A stretch of DNA of 64,000 nt, taken from positions 214,192,151-214,256,150 of the forward strand of contig CP136065.1 in the NCBI GenBank assembly GCA_032622095.1. The letters are read 5' to 3'. Position numbers and translations under genes: made by a program. The stretch comes from Siphonodentalium dalli. Lineage: Eukaryota; Mollusca; Scaphopoda; Gadilida; Siphonodentaliidae. This document shows positions 39,433 through 50,935 of the stretch, in pieces (position 1 is the first letter of the stretch; each line of letters starts with the position of its first letter). Under the pieces are notes generated by a model that was given only the letters and a program-made list of their open reading frames with translations, searched no databases and was not told where the DNA came from.

Positions 39433-39979
39433 TATGGGATGACAAATTGACATTTAATAAATAATTGAGCTTAAGCGCAATAAGGAATATCTTATGGCGC
39501 TTAAGCTTATTAAGCACAATAAGAGCTAATTGCGCTAAAGCGCAATTAGCCATATTACATAAACTCCCTATAATCCAAATGGTGTAGTCCATGGTACAAT
39601 GGGTGGAGCAAATATAGGATAATTCTACTATTTGCAGAGGGGTGATCTCATGAGGGAGATATTAATTGCGCTTAAGCGCAATAAGGATCTAATTGCGCTT
39701 AAGCGCAATAAGGGAAGATCTAATTGCGCTTAAGCGCAATATATAAGAGTTTTATTCATTATTGCGCTTAAGTGCAATAAGAATATTCTTTATTGCGCTT
39801 AAGCGCAATAAAAGATTCCTTATTGCGCTTAAGCGTAATAAGAGATTCCTTATTGCGCTTAAGCGCAATAAGGAATTTACTTTTAGATCTTCCCTTATTG
39901 CACTTAAGCGCAATAAGGGATTCCTTATTGCGCTTAATTAAGCTCAATTATTTATTAAATGTCAATTTGGCATCCCATA
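39433..39979. mobile_element. 6-bp-TSD MITE (IS3EU-like), copy 2
   Basis: TATGGGATGACAAATTGAC to GTCAATTTGGCATCCCATA, flanked by an exact 6-bp duplication AATTTG (39427-39432, 39980-39985). It carries the same GCGCTTAAGCGC palindromic subrepeats as 17796-18332, with the unique centre in reverse orientation. 547 bp. Confidence 0.82.
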
Positions 39980-40127
39980 AATTTGTGCAAATGAATTGTA
40001 ATTTGTATTATAATAAAGTTTCAATTATTAATAAATGTGAAAACTGCTTAGCACATATAATTATTAAATTATATAATATATATATATATATTGTATAATA
40101 TAATATGTGATTTACGTAAACATCCAA

Positions 40128-40325
40128 GACACTGGTACGAAACTAGTCCAACAAAGTAGACTATTCGGATTAAGATATATTTTAATTTTTGGACATTTAC
40201 GATTATCTTAATCCTTAAATTAAGCCAACATAAATGTCCAAATATTAAAATATGTCTTAATCCGAATCGTCTAATTTGTTGGACTATAAGCACGAAACGA
40301 CAATGGTAACATTGGTACGAAACGT
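40128..40325. mobile_element. Decayed MULE TIR remnant split by a small MITE
   Basis: TGGTACGAAAC (40132), GCACGAAACGAC (40291) and TTGGTACGAAACGTC (40312) are degenerate copies of the MULE TIR monomer outside the intact element. They probably come from an older related copy. A 139-bp MITE sits inside. Confidence 0.55.
40146..40284. mobile_element. 139-bp TA-flanked MITE
   Basis: GTCCAACAAAGTAGAC and its near-complement GTCTAATTTGTTGGAC, with TA at 40144-40145 and 40285-40286. The inner stems GGATTAAGATATATTTTAAT and its complement leave a ~30-bp loop with further pairing. Confidence 0.75.
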
Positions 40326-40633
40326 CGGAAACCCAAAGGCCAGCTAATAATTTTTGTTATATTAAAGTTTCTCGTTGCAAATAATCAGTTTAGTGTGTTA
40401 TGGTATGGGAACAACCTCGTCACTTCTTCACCATCCTTGGTTGAACCGAATGAGTCGTTCGTAATGCTCGGCAAACTCATTTTCAGATCACCGCGCGATG
40501 TCACATGACTTACATGTGATAGGAATAACCCCGAGCAGTCACGTGGGTAAGTGAACGCCAGATGGTGTGCAAGTAGCGGTTAAGTTATATGGCCATTACT
40601 TTTAAGTTGTTTCCATCGTTATTTTCTCCGCTT

Positions 40634-40640
40634 TATAAAA
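40634..40640 (+). promoter_or_regulatory. Possible TATA box
   Basis: TATAAAA lies 52 bp before the ATG of the candidate exon at 40692. In an AT-rich region this could be chance. Confidence 0.25.
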
Positions 40641-40691
40641 ACAAAACAAAACATAAAAAAGATATAGGCAAATTAATCAGTGTAGTCTAAA

Positions 40692-40750
40692 ATGGCCGCC
40701 GTAAAATCGTTATTTCGCCCTCTGGGTGTATTATCAGCTACAGTTTCTTG
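40692..40750 (+). CDS. Candidate first exon, presequence-like N-terminus
   Basis: ATG in good context (AAAATGGCC) opens 19 codons, MAAVKSLFRPLGVLSATVS, ending at a GTAATC donor in phase 2. The basic, hydroxylated, acid-free peptide resembles a mitochondrial targeting sequence. No downstream exon was recognised, and the frame reads into stops past the donor. GC content here is higher than around it. A host gene start is possible, but the evidence is thin. Confidence 0.3.
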
Positions 40751-41504
40751 GTAATCCGTGGGCGCATGGGGGTTTTATTTATATACATTGGGATTTTTGG
40801 GACGCTTTAAACGTTGTAGTGCGACCCAGAGGCCGAGTCCGGTAAAAGCTGTAGTTGGGAATTTCATTTATTGTCATTTACATTATTATTTCATGCAGCG
40901 GGCGTCTCTCGAGACATGTTTGATTGACCCATGGTTTGTTATTCGCATGCCAAGAAGTGCAAGGCGATTAATTCTAACGGGAATTCGCGCGTTAAACATT
41001 CTATTGTTCTCTAACCTGCTTTGTTGCATTGTTATTTTAACATCTTTAGTTTATTTTCACGTGACATAAATCGGAATACTATCTACTATTATACTGCACG
41101 GGGATTTGATGATTGTATAAGAAATTTAATTCGAACATCAATCCTACGAGGTGTTTGTTTATATTGGTGTTTAACATGTTATTTAATATCGTTTATTGAA
41201 CTTTTTCATTTAGTTATACGCGACAAATATCGGCATGTTATATTCTAAATGAATTGGGATGGTAATTATTAATAAATTCCCACGTTACTCCTTTGTGCTG
41301 TTTGTGAATATTGACTTTTCATTTCTTTGTATGCGGAATATATCGGAGCTATGAATAGATATGTTATTACGAAACTAACCCTTCACATTGGTTGTTTAAC
41401 ATACAATGTGGCATAATTATAAACATCGATCATTTGTATTTATGTGTACCGATGATATATCAGAATGCTATATGAATTGAAGAATGTTAAGAAATTAACC
41501 CCTT
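40751..41504. other. No recognised feature
   Basis: A plus-strand frame 40758-41069 encodes a Cys/Leu-rich peptide I do not recognise. The base composition (many TTTATT, GCG motifs) is mixed. Nothing supportable beyond the candidate exon to the left. Confidence 0.3.
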
Positions 41505-41950
41505 CCTGTGACCATGTTTTAATTGATCCGATCATGTGGGAGGGGGATATTATAATTAGTCCTCGTTGGACCATATTTTAATTGACCATCGTGGGACTAT
41601 ATTGTATTTCACACCAGTGGGACCGTAGTTCAATCAACACTGACGACATCATATTTATATTTTAATTAACCCTCATAATAGGACCATATATTTATTAACC
41701 CTCATGGGACGATATTTTAATTAACAAACAAGGTAAAATTTTAATTAACCATCATGTGACCATATTTTTTATTAACCCTCATTGGACGATATATTAATTA
41801 ACCCTCATGGGGCCATATTTTATTTAACCGTGATGTGACCATATTTTAATTTACCCTCATCGGACCATATTTCAATTAACCCTCTCTGTGTGTGACCATA
41901 TTTTAATTTATCCTCAAGGAACCAAACATGTATTTTAATTAATCCTTACG
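41505..41950. repeat. Degenerate ~30-bp minisatellite
   Basis: About fourteen variants of GGACCATATTTTAATTAACC-CTCAT occur in tandem with irregular spacing. Purely AT-rich tandem DNA. Confidence 0.75.
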
Positions 41951-42832
41951 AGATGTCATATCAGGAGTGCTTTACCTGAGGCCATTCTTAGATCAGCATT
42001 ACGCTCTCATATGGTGTATATTGGCAAGTGTATCTGACCCTGTCGCAGGAGATGGTGGACCAAATGTGATTAAAACATACTCGGTATTTGCGTAATTGGA
42101 TACTAAATGTGATCAGAAACGTGCTCGGACTTGAACCATGTTACGAAGATCGCAATTGTTTGCCCGATTATTATTCTGCATGCTATTTCGTGCGCTACTC
42201 AGACCACTATTTCAAATGAAATTAGAAAAAAATATCACATATAATCAACTACATAGGCGTTACCTATATACATATTTTTCACAATCACCACATTAAAGAT
42301 GTTATATTGTATATATGGCTAATAATGTGATCTTGAGGGCGTTACCATTTCTGACTATGGTTTTCTTGTTAAGATATGAATTTATGATAAATGGCAATAA
42401 TTATAATTTGAGTCTTAAGTGGCAGTCGGTTTTCTTACATGCGTGCTAAATGTTATCGACCACGTGTCCGCCCAATTTCAAAGACATTCGTTTGACATTC
42501 GCGTGATGTTTGTTAGGCTTTCGGCGTTCGACGTTCGACATTGAATTTCGACTTAGAACATTTCATTTAAAATCCAATTTCGGGTTTTGGCAGGAGAGGT
42601 GCTCCATTGATTCAATTCGTCGTTCCCCGCTTGAATTTTATGAAGTTTCCTTTAAAATAAATGCTCTTTTTTTTATTATTCTGAATTAAAGGCAAAAACG
42701 AGGGATTAAGGAAAGGGCCTCTCGGCCCTTTCGACAATCCCGGGGCCAGCCACCCCAAACCACTACCAAAATCAATTTCGTTGTTGAAATACTTTCTGAA
42801 ACGGGGTTATCCAATTATTCCAGTTTATTTTT
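41951..42832. other. No gene; probable decayed LINE body at the right end
   Basis: Nothing recognisable from 41951 to about 42600. The last ~200 bp before 42833 contain GGAAAGGGCCTCTCGGCCCTTTC, a GC-rich hairpin, and may be transposon-derived. Confidence 0.3.
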
Positions 42833-43096
42833 ATGAAGGAAAACGTGAGACACAGTCTCACACAGATAGTACATGCGAGAATACGCCTTGGTTGTAGTGA
42901 TTTAAAAGCACATAAGTTTGAGCGATTCCTGACTGATGATCCAAAATGTATTTGTGGGAACATATATGAAGATACAGAACATTATTTTATGAGTGACCCC
43001 ACAGAAGATAAAGTATCGTGCCTTAGAAAATTCCAGACTTCATTTCAAGATAGTGTAGCAGGCGAGATAGATGAAGTATATATATTTCCTGGATGA
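42833..43096 (+). pseudogene. LINE reverse transcriptase 3' end fragment
   Basis: Encodes VHARIRLGCSDLKAHKFERF, LTDDPKCICGNIYEDTEHYF and MSDPTEDK. H-R-LGCS-L..H.F, the C-x-CG zinc motif and EDTEHYF are hallmarks of the C-terminal domain of non-LTR retrotransposon polymerases. The usual Cys after EHYF.. is replaced (SDP), and everything upstream is missing. A 5'-truncated dead copy; its 3' flank is taken by a TTAA MITE. Confidence 0.8.
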
Positions 43097-43158
43097 GATG
43101 GCCAAGTTATGCGGTCATTGAGCATGTTGTTGTCATTTATAAGTTTCTAATTCGTTAA

Positions 43159-43652
43159 AGGCACGTGCGGCCTTAATTGTCGAAAATATTCATATTTGTT
43201 CCAAACACCATAAACAGAAAAACAGTAAAACGCATACAGTTCCGTTCATATATACCATGACCATCACATAAACAGCATGTTATCATAAAGACCTACTATA
43301 TTTTACCTAAGCAAGAGCCTGATTGTGTTACAGAAGACAGCACAATGCTATCGGCTAATCACACACAAATGGCATAAACGCTCTTTATTAGTTCCATATC
43401 AGGTATTCACCAACAAAGAACGCTCTTTATGTTTACCATCATAATATAAACAAACACCAGAAAAGTAAATTTTTACGCTTTTGTTTACATAACAATGGTC
43501 AAACACATGACCATAACATACTGTTTATGCGATATTTCTTATTTGTATACGGACAAAGTCTATCTACATTTTGATGTTCTTTCTGTTTATGGCGGTTTTT
43601 GACGGGTGGAGATATTTTCACAGGATACCCACCGCCAAGGCCAACCGTGTCT
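43159..43652. mobile_element. TTAA-type MITE, family K1
   Basis: TTAA 43155-43158 then AGGCACGTGCGGCC; right end GGCCAACCGTGTCT then TTAA 43653-43656. Internal inverted phrases include ACCATAAACAGAAA (43208) and TTTCTGTTTATGG (43580). 494 bp, no coding capacity. Confidence 0.65.
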
Positions 43653-43659
43653 TTAATGT

Positions 43660-44770
43660 TTGTACCTCATGTTTTTGTCATTATTATTTGCATGTATTTT
43701 ATATTATCCATAACTAATAAACAGTCATAAATTCAACCCAAACCTCGGTTCTTTCTCATAATAAAAAGGGCAGAAAAAAACCGAATCCAATCAAACAAAC
43801 TAGGAATTGCCTAAGTAGTCATTAAGAGGATTATTCACACCTTTACCCTAACCTACCGAAAACAATAGGTGTCTGCAAAACGGGACGACCCCTTCTTTTT
43901 ATCCAACTAACTCGTATGGTACTCCCCCACTCAAATTTGGTCAGATTTTCATCGTTTTCCCCAATTTCCAAATTTTTAACGCTGGACTTGGGGGGGGGGG
44001 GGGGGGGGTAACTTTGAGAATTGTATATAATTGTAGGCCGCTATAGGGGGCTCATACTATATATATATAGTCCAGGCACATTAGTGTTCATTAGGGCAAA
44101 ACATCGGGGAAAGCTGATTTTATTCAGGGATTACTAAGAAGAGTTTATGTACAATATGGCTAAAGTCCCCTAGAATCCGAGTTGAGCTTTTTGAGATATC
44201 ATGATTTTTCGTAATCGTGCAAATTCTGACGAAATTCCATCAGACCATGCACATGTGAATGCTGTCATATGTATGCTAATTTACGGACTCAATCTTCACA
44301 CATACCCGTCCATCGTGGAGCAGGTGTCGCAAGATATGTGTAATTGATGCCAGAGCTTACTGACGATATTCCATAATTGTGATGACAGTAACTGTTATTG
44401 CAGAAGAGAGCATATAAATCGCATGATGATTCAAACTTTTCCTAATAAAAGAGGGCGAGTAAAGATATTCAGACGACAATGAGCTAAGATATGAATCATT
44501 ATACTAGAACAGTGATTAATTCCGAAAAAGAAATTGATAAAATATGTCGAACCATAACCATCCTTAAGATTTTATAGCCGGAAACTTAACACTGCCCCCT
44601 AAAACGTACGCCGTGGCTTCGAGTGTCTGAAAAGCAAAAATACCACATACATGTAATAGTCCTGGCGTTTGGCGTAACAATTGTGCAAATTGCGATAACA
44701 CATGAAACTTGGCACATAGGTTCCTTATACACTATTAATCATTTTTAGATGTGTAGACATCGCGGCAGGT
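43660..44770. other. No gene; 19-G homopolymer at 43990-44008
   Basis: A run of 19 G follows GGACTT. The remaining sequence has no coding pattern. The phrase AACTTGGCACATAGGTTCCT (44705) belongs to the tandem repeat block that follows. Confidence 0.4.
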
Positions 44771-44890
44771 CCTTCCTTAGCAACGGTTGCTAGGCAACTA
44801 TCCGAAGAAATACAAATATGACTGATATTATGGCAGTTTTAACAATCTAAACTACGTCATGCAGCATTTTTATGGTGACAATAATATTAG

Positions 44891-44931
<41 letters not shown>

Positions 44932-45310
44932 AGAGTGGATCTGGCTGGAAAATTAACCATATTTCTTACTTACAGGGGTGGTAACGGTTGCTAGGGACAT
45001 ACCCGAAATCGAAAAATACCGAGCTGACTGATATTATGGTAGTTTTAACAAGCTAATATAAACTACGTCATTATCATTTTATGGTGAAACAATTATAATA
45101 GTTGTTGTTAGTGTGGGTTCGACTTTAAAAAATACTATATATTTCTGGTAACGGTTGCTAGGGACATACCCGAATGTACGTCATGTAACATTTTTATATT
45201 GAAAACTATTATAATTGTTGTTAGTGTGAACATGACAGTAAAGTTGCCGCATTCGTTACCTAACGGGTGGTGTAATGGTTGCTATGGACATATCCACCTT
45301 TGAAAACATA
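44770..45310. repeat. Four diverged tandem units with GGTTGCTAGG motif
   Basis: Units open with AACGGTTGCTAGG(C/G)A (about 44783, 44986, 45150, 45280) and share ACTGATATTATGG.AGTTTTA, TACGTCAT and ATAATAGTTGTTGTTAGTGT. The first carries GTTGCTAGGCAAC, which matches the X-box bound by RFX factors. Unit length shrinks from ~205 to ~130 bp. Confidence 0.7.
44890..44931. repeat. (GTT)14 microsatellite
   Basis: Fourteen uninterrupted GTT triplets, expanded from the ATAGTTGTTGTTAG present in the neighbouring tandem units. Confidence 0.95.
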
Positions 45311-46090
45311 CCATATGTATGAGTTTCTGGTAATTTAACTGATATAACTGTTTCATAATATGGTACGAGTTTCTGGCAATTTACATGATATCATTGTTTC
45401 ATAATATGCCATATTATGCTTATATTGACAATATATAGTGCATCACTAAAGGTTGTTGTATTGTGTACTGATGCATTCTCGTGTGATTATCATGTGGCAG
45501 GTTGGTATTGAGGTTTCAATGTTGCTTGGTAACCACCTACCATTGACAAATAAATCTACTTAAAACTGACAGACTATTCAGTTATTATTATCAGAATGAC
45601 ATATCTGTGTGGAGTTTACGATTGTATTTTCCATCAATCGATTGTTGGAATACATTTTAATGAGACATGCAAAAATATTGACCCACATTTATGTCGATAC
45701 CACCTGACTGCTCCCCACCACCCTCATGCTATCCGACATTCGCACTACATTTGACAATGGCATCCATACAGTACACTCTATCACGGTGTGGTAGCATCCG
45801 CATACAAGTTGCTATACGATAGGAACTAACTGTGTGTCCACCCTATCCATGCCATAACTATATATATGTCAATACATGACCATGGATCATTTACAAGTCT
45901 ATAGGAGCTCGTACATGAGCATGGCCTATATATTTCAGACTAAGATACCATGAACTACCTTTAGGAACCGGTTCCCATTTCCAATTTACATGGGCAGCCA
46001 TGGGCCCATCACCAACCCATAGTTACCATGGTTCATTACCTATCATTACCTATCTATATGGAACTGCATCCAATGGCGTGTCTTAACTAC
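45311..46090. other. No gene; degenerate CATGG/CCATG-rich sequence
   Basis: A loose, irregular repetition of 'ACATGAYCATGG', 'CCATAACTATA' phrases begins near 45840 and continues to about 47350 on both sides of the inserted element. No unit length could be fixed. Confidence 0.35.
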
Positions 46091-46639
46091 CAGGTCTAGC
46101 AATTCCAAAATATAGCTACAATAGCCATATGCATGTAGCTATTGTAGCTACATATGGCTATTGATGATGGATTAATCTGGTTGAAGAGAGATAACCCAAT
46201 CCAAAAACAATCATTTAAATATACAAGAACATGGTTTGATTATACTCTTAGTAAATTAATATAGTTTGCCATTTGCATGTATAATTGACAAAATATTCCA
46301 ACATTGTTACTTTTTCCTGACAACTTTTCCTAAACAGAAGAAGAATATATCACATGTGGATGGATCCGAGTCCAATATCACATAGCATAACACATTTCTA
46401 AACAGATACATATGCTTAGCTATGCTTCTCGGATATTCCACAAGCTGGTGAAACCGAAATGTCATCGGAAGTGGTTTCAAAAGATATAACAACATAATAC
46501 CCCTCACCCTTAGTTGCAACAGCTCGCGGTAATGCTTTCATGCAATGCAAATTGGTAAAATATTGTTTTACGATAGTCAAATGTAGCTACAATAGCTACA
46601 TATAGCTATTGCAGCTATAATTGCGAATTGCCAGACCTG
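46091..46639. mobile_element. Inverted-repeat MITE with TAGCTACAATAGCTA stems
   Basis: CAGGTCTAGCAATTC at the left and GAATTGCCAGACCTG at the right; both arms carry overlapping palindromes of ATAGCTACAATAGC. ~549 bp. The interior has no recognisable protein. No target duplication is evident. Confidence 0.7.
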
Positions 46640-47390
46640 ACTATTGCGTCCATGTCATAGAAAGGGGCCTGGACAGATGATATACTATTTAGGGCTGGTT
46701 CTATGGATTTGCTGTATAGACCTGGGTACATGTCATGAGTTCATAACTATAGGCAACAGTACTGTGTAATTGCGCTACATGTGGTGTTCACATGGGTCCA
46801 TGTCGTATGCGTGGCTGTCATTATAACCTAGATGGTCATGTAACATGTACATTCATGGGATGGGTTCATGTCTTACATATAAATGCCTGATAATAAGGTC
46901 ATAACTGTTGGATAAGGTCATAACTAAATCAGCCTGGATACATGGGCTTTCCATAGTGGCCCGTCTCAATTTCCCACCTATACGAGCCTGGATACATAGC
47001 CATGCAAGCATCTATAGTGATGCACACGGCCCATCTATAAGGACCTCCATCCTATAGGGCGTTGGTCGAATGGCTGAAAACTGGCGTACGTATATGGTAT
47101 GCATATAGAGATGTGGATCCACGCACAGGCATTTTGGTCCATGAATTACCCGTAGGGCCTGGGGTCCACGTGTCTCCTATATATGTCGATCAGTCCATTG
47201 CCTACCAGCATATATGAATATATGAACTGACTAATAACGCCTGTTCCGTAGCTTATATTTAGGGACCGTGTGTCCACGTCCTATACCTATATAGGCACCT
47301 GTATCCAATGCATATATAATTATAGTCACATGGGTATTAGCACTACTTAAACGTGCCTGTGTTTTTTTCAGAATCAAATAAGTCCAATAT
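46640..47390. other. No gene; continuation of degenerate CATGGGTCCATG-rich DNA
   Basis: Phrases such as ACATGGGTCCATGTC, GGATACATGGGC, GGATACATAGCC recur with loose spacing. Confidence 0.35.
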
Positions 47391-47399
47391 GAACATATG

Positions 47400-47735
47400 T
47401 AGCACAATTATTTGCTCTTAAGCACAATTATGTGCGCTTAAGCACAATAATTATTTGCGCTGCGCAAATAAGGAATTAAAAAAACCATTACCTAACACAC
47501 CTTGTTGATATTGGCAGAGTCCATCACACATTAGAAATTGAAACATGGGGCAGCCTATTTTATTTTTGAGGGAAGATCTATATTGATGGGGAATGAAATC
47601 TGCATATTTGAACTTAAGCACAAATATTTGCGCTTAAGCACAACTATTCGGGTTTACACTCAAATATTTGTGCTTTATTGCAATGTTTTTACACTTAAGC
47701 GAAAATAATTATTAAAAGTTAATTTGGCCTCCCAA
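47400..47735. mobile_element. Diverged relative of the GCGCTTAAGCGC element
   Basis: Arms with GCGCTTAAGCACAA and TTGCGCTTAAGCACAA subrepeats and a right end GTTAATTTGGCCTCCCA resemble 17796-18332 but with a different centre. GTCCAATATGAAC occurs on both sides (47383-47395, 47731-47743) as a 13-bp direct repeat. The TATGGG left end is missing. Confidence 0.55.
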
Positions 47736-47744
47736 AGGTCCAAT

Positions 47745-48706
47745 ATGAACTTATTGGCATGAGGATATGTTGCAGCAGCAGATGTAGGGGAATGTGGGGC
47801 ACAGTTAGACATGGCATCGCCTGAGAACTATAATGTTGTAAGTCCATTTTTCCATTTTCCGAGAAAATTGAGTTTGAAATTTTGGTAGACCAGTTTCCGT
47901 ATACAAATAGTTCGTACATATTGGAAAATTCGACAATATAATGGATCACATCGATATCTACTCTAATAGGGAATTTCATGACCAGTTTTCACCCGATTGC
48001 GCGAGTAAATGACGAAAACGTGCTTGGAGATACAACATTTTGCGTAAATAATCATCGTCGGGCTTCTGGATCATAATGTTGAAAGAGATACGACACTTTT
48101 GCATAGTAATCTCCTCTGTGTGAAATACTGTCTCATGTTATAATATTGTTGACTTTTAATATTGCATTCAGGTTTCCAGACCTCAGGTTACAACAAAAAC
48201 ATGCAAGAAGTTTATAATCGCTGTTGGCTCTATATCCGCTGAAAGAACACTAAATGTGAACTATTTTAACACTGAGCCGATGTATACCGATGTCACTTTG
48301 TTCCGAAACAAAGCGATAATTAATGCTGCCAATCTAACTAAATAGTCCAAACACGAAATGAGCGCTTACGAAAAACCTATATATGCCTAAATACCGTCTT
48401 TCGGGTCTTGGTTTCCTTTCTAGAATCAAAATAAGAATCATACCGGGTTTCGCAACAAATTGCATGGTAAATAAATAAAGAAAAACAGCGTTGGTGACAA
48501 CACTTTGTTAAAGTATATACATGTAATATATAAGTAATACACAACGGATTAAAGGTGGTTATGGGTTTGATCGACTGCCTACACATTCAGAAGACTTTGT
48601 ATGAATCCCCTCAGGGTTCATGATGTTTGTTGATTTTTCACGCTATCCAAATCCCGTGACCTCATTGAACTCTGCGTTTATTTCCGCAATAAAATGTATA
48701 CCCGTT
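47745..48706. repeat. Fragment related to the foldback-element interior
   Basis: GTTTCCAGACCTCAGGTTAC (48172) and ACAAAGCGATAATTAATGCT (48307) parallel GCTTCCAGACCCCAAATTAC (12852) and ACAAAGCGATTTCCATAATG (13288) in the same order. The rest of the stretch is featureless. Confidence 0.4.
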
Positions 48707-48710
48707 TTAA

Positions 48711-49072
48711 CCCTTTACCCAACAAAACGGCCAAAAACGCCCAAATAAAGCTTCAACAGCCTAAAATATCTTCGGTCTGTCTCAATAACACCATACAAAT
48801 ATGGATATCATTGGAACCGGTTCATTGACCACATTGTGATGGTTACAGTTATTCCCTGTGCCAATGCATTCTCTTATATATGCGAGCCGACCATAAGTCG
48901 CCTCGCATATATAAGAGAATGCATTTACCATTTTTTCTACATTCTTTGACAATTTTATCATTTTTAATATGTGTTAAGCCAATGCATTCTCTTATATATG
49001 CGAGGCGACCTATGGTCGACTCGCATATATAAGCGAATGCATTGGCACAGGGCCGTTCTGTTGGGCAAAGGG
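48711..49072. mobile_element. TTAA-flanked piggyBac-like MITE, family P1 copy d
   Basis: TTAA 48707-48710 and 49073-49076; inverted relative to copy a (unique tail first). The first palindrome is clipped at its inner end (GAATGCATTTACC), while the second is intact. Confidence 0.82.
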
Positions 49073-49076
49073 TTAA

Positions 49077-50219
49077 CGCCGCCCTCTGAGCTCCCCGAAC
49101 AACTTAACTTTGATGGACCAATCTCTTCCATCAGAATAGTATATGAATAACTGGCATTAAAGAGCATGATAGTCCTCACATATAAGGGCGTGCACACACC
49201 GGAAATAGACTATATACATAATATATAATTGTGAAAGAATATAATGCGTCAATGTTGTTTGATATGTGAACTAGAGCTTTATAATTCCATCAATGATTGC
49301 ACAGATGGAAAATGTTCCGAAGTTAGCTTCCACATATCGATCGGGTGAGAATCAATCGTGAAATTATTCAGTATTATTGTGTCAAGGTTTTGGTCACACA
49401 TGTAATATTTAGTGCACTTAAAGCGACTTGGTACCTTCGCGATGGTCTGATTGTTAAACGTTTTACAGGTGCAGACAATCCACAAACAGAGATAAAATGA
49501 AAAAAATAGGCAAATTTTGTTCTTATATTCATTACCCCATGCAATTTAGAGCGATTCTAGTCATTATGTATAAACATACCCCTGGTTTTTATTGAAATTG
49601 GATGTCGTTTACTTACAAACAATAATTAGAAATGTCAGCATTATATTATCTTGAACGATACAAATAACCAATCAAAGAACAAGGTATGCTTATATAGCAC
49701 CATGTACTTTCCATGTATAACTACAAACTTTAACCCTCATATCAATCGCGAATTAAGGTCTCAAGTTGATTTGTGATTGAAAAGTATAAAACTCAAAAAT
49801 GTTTTATGGTATTTGTAATACAATTATCATGAACAGACGGACTAAAGATACATTGAACGTTGTATACAGTATCACCGCGTTTAAGTGCCGTTCTCTTTGT
49901 TAATTTCTATCTCATGAAATGTGAAAATGAATTTGTTATTTCTACGGGGAAGAAGAACCAAATTCACCCCCGACTGAGAATCGAAAATTAATATAGTTCA
50001 GCACAAACACCGACCAGAAAGTTGAAAAAACAGCAACTCAATAACATCGATGTGTTGTGGAAGCTGATTGTAATACAGTAACTGTAGTTCGAAGAAATGC
50101 ACGCGGCAAATGGATTATTAATATAATTTTATTTAAAAACCCAATACTGTTATAATAACTTCACCAAACAAGGCAAATAGCACACAATTATATATCCAAC
50201 TTTTTGGAACAAGCACCTG
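49077..50219. other. No recognised feature
   Basis: A minus-strand frame (49279-49485) has several Cys but no recognisable family or splice context. The remainder is AT-rich DNA. Confidence 0.35.
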
Positions 50220-50850
50220 AACGAGTTACACAACGTCATGCCTGAATGCAGAAAGCTTTGGATCTATGTGGGCGGTCATGCAGATCCCACAAATACACAA
50301 TATCGAAACTATAAGGATGCAAAATGCATATTTCGTAAAGAATATTATGGAATCCTATTAGGGCCACTTGCTAATGGCGCTTTCGGCGCGTGCCGAAAGC
50401 GACAAAAAGTGCGCCATTAGCACTATAGAATATAGAAGTTACGCAAAACAATATATGTCATCTTTTAACGATGAAACTGATAGGTCAGCCGAAGTGTACC
50501 AAGACAGATTTTTCAAATTATTCAATGCGAAGCGCAAATCCAATGGGTCTAATGCCTGTTCCACCTTCATATACGAAAATCGCACTCTCCGGAATCCTCA
50601 TGACATAGTCGATGGTGGGCGTCGTACTACAAATCCATTTTTTCCACCCCACTAGGCGACGATAATTTTGACTCTAACCACTATTGCTCAACCAACACCT
50701 TTATGAATTCTGAGTTGGACAAAGATAACTTATCGATTATAGATGCTCTGACCACATACAAGGTTACGGGTTCTGAATTAATCAGTACAAGAAAACTAAG
50801 ATGCTTGCATCAGGTCGGCCGTGAACTATCTACCATAGAATTGTTGTAGC
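50220..50850 (+). pseudogene. LINE fragment: linker segment just before the RT domain
   Basis: Successive frames read YRNYKDAKCIFRKEY, then DETDRSAEVYQDRFFKLFNA, KRKSNGSNACSTFIYENRTL, NPHDIVDG and, after a shift, DDNFDSNHYCSTNTFMNSEL. K..FR..., EIDR.AE.DQDRF.KL.N.KRK and HDIV.GW.. are the conserved stretch that precedes the polymerase domain in many bivalve-type non-LTR elements. At least two frameshifts; not functional. The domain that should follow starts at 54270, same strand. Confidence 0.72.
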
Positions 50851-50879
50851 TATCGATTATACATTTTGAAACACCTGTC

Positions 50880-50935
50880 TGTATGTATGTATGTATGTAT
50901 GTGTGTATGCATGAATGCATGTGTGTATGTGTTAT
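50880..50935. repeat. (TATG)n/(TGTA)n microsatellite
   Basis: GTATGTATGTATGTATGTAT followed by impure GTGTGTATGCATGAATGCAT. Directly follows the LINE fragment. Confidence 0.8.
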
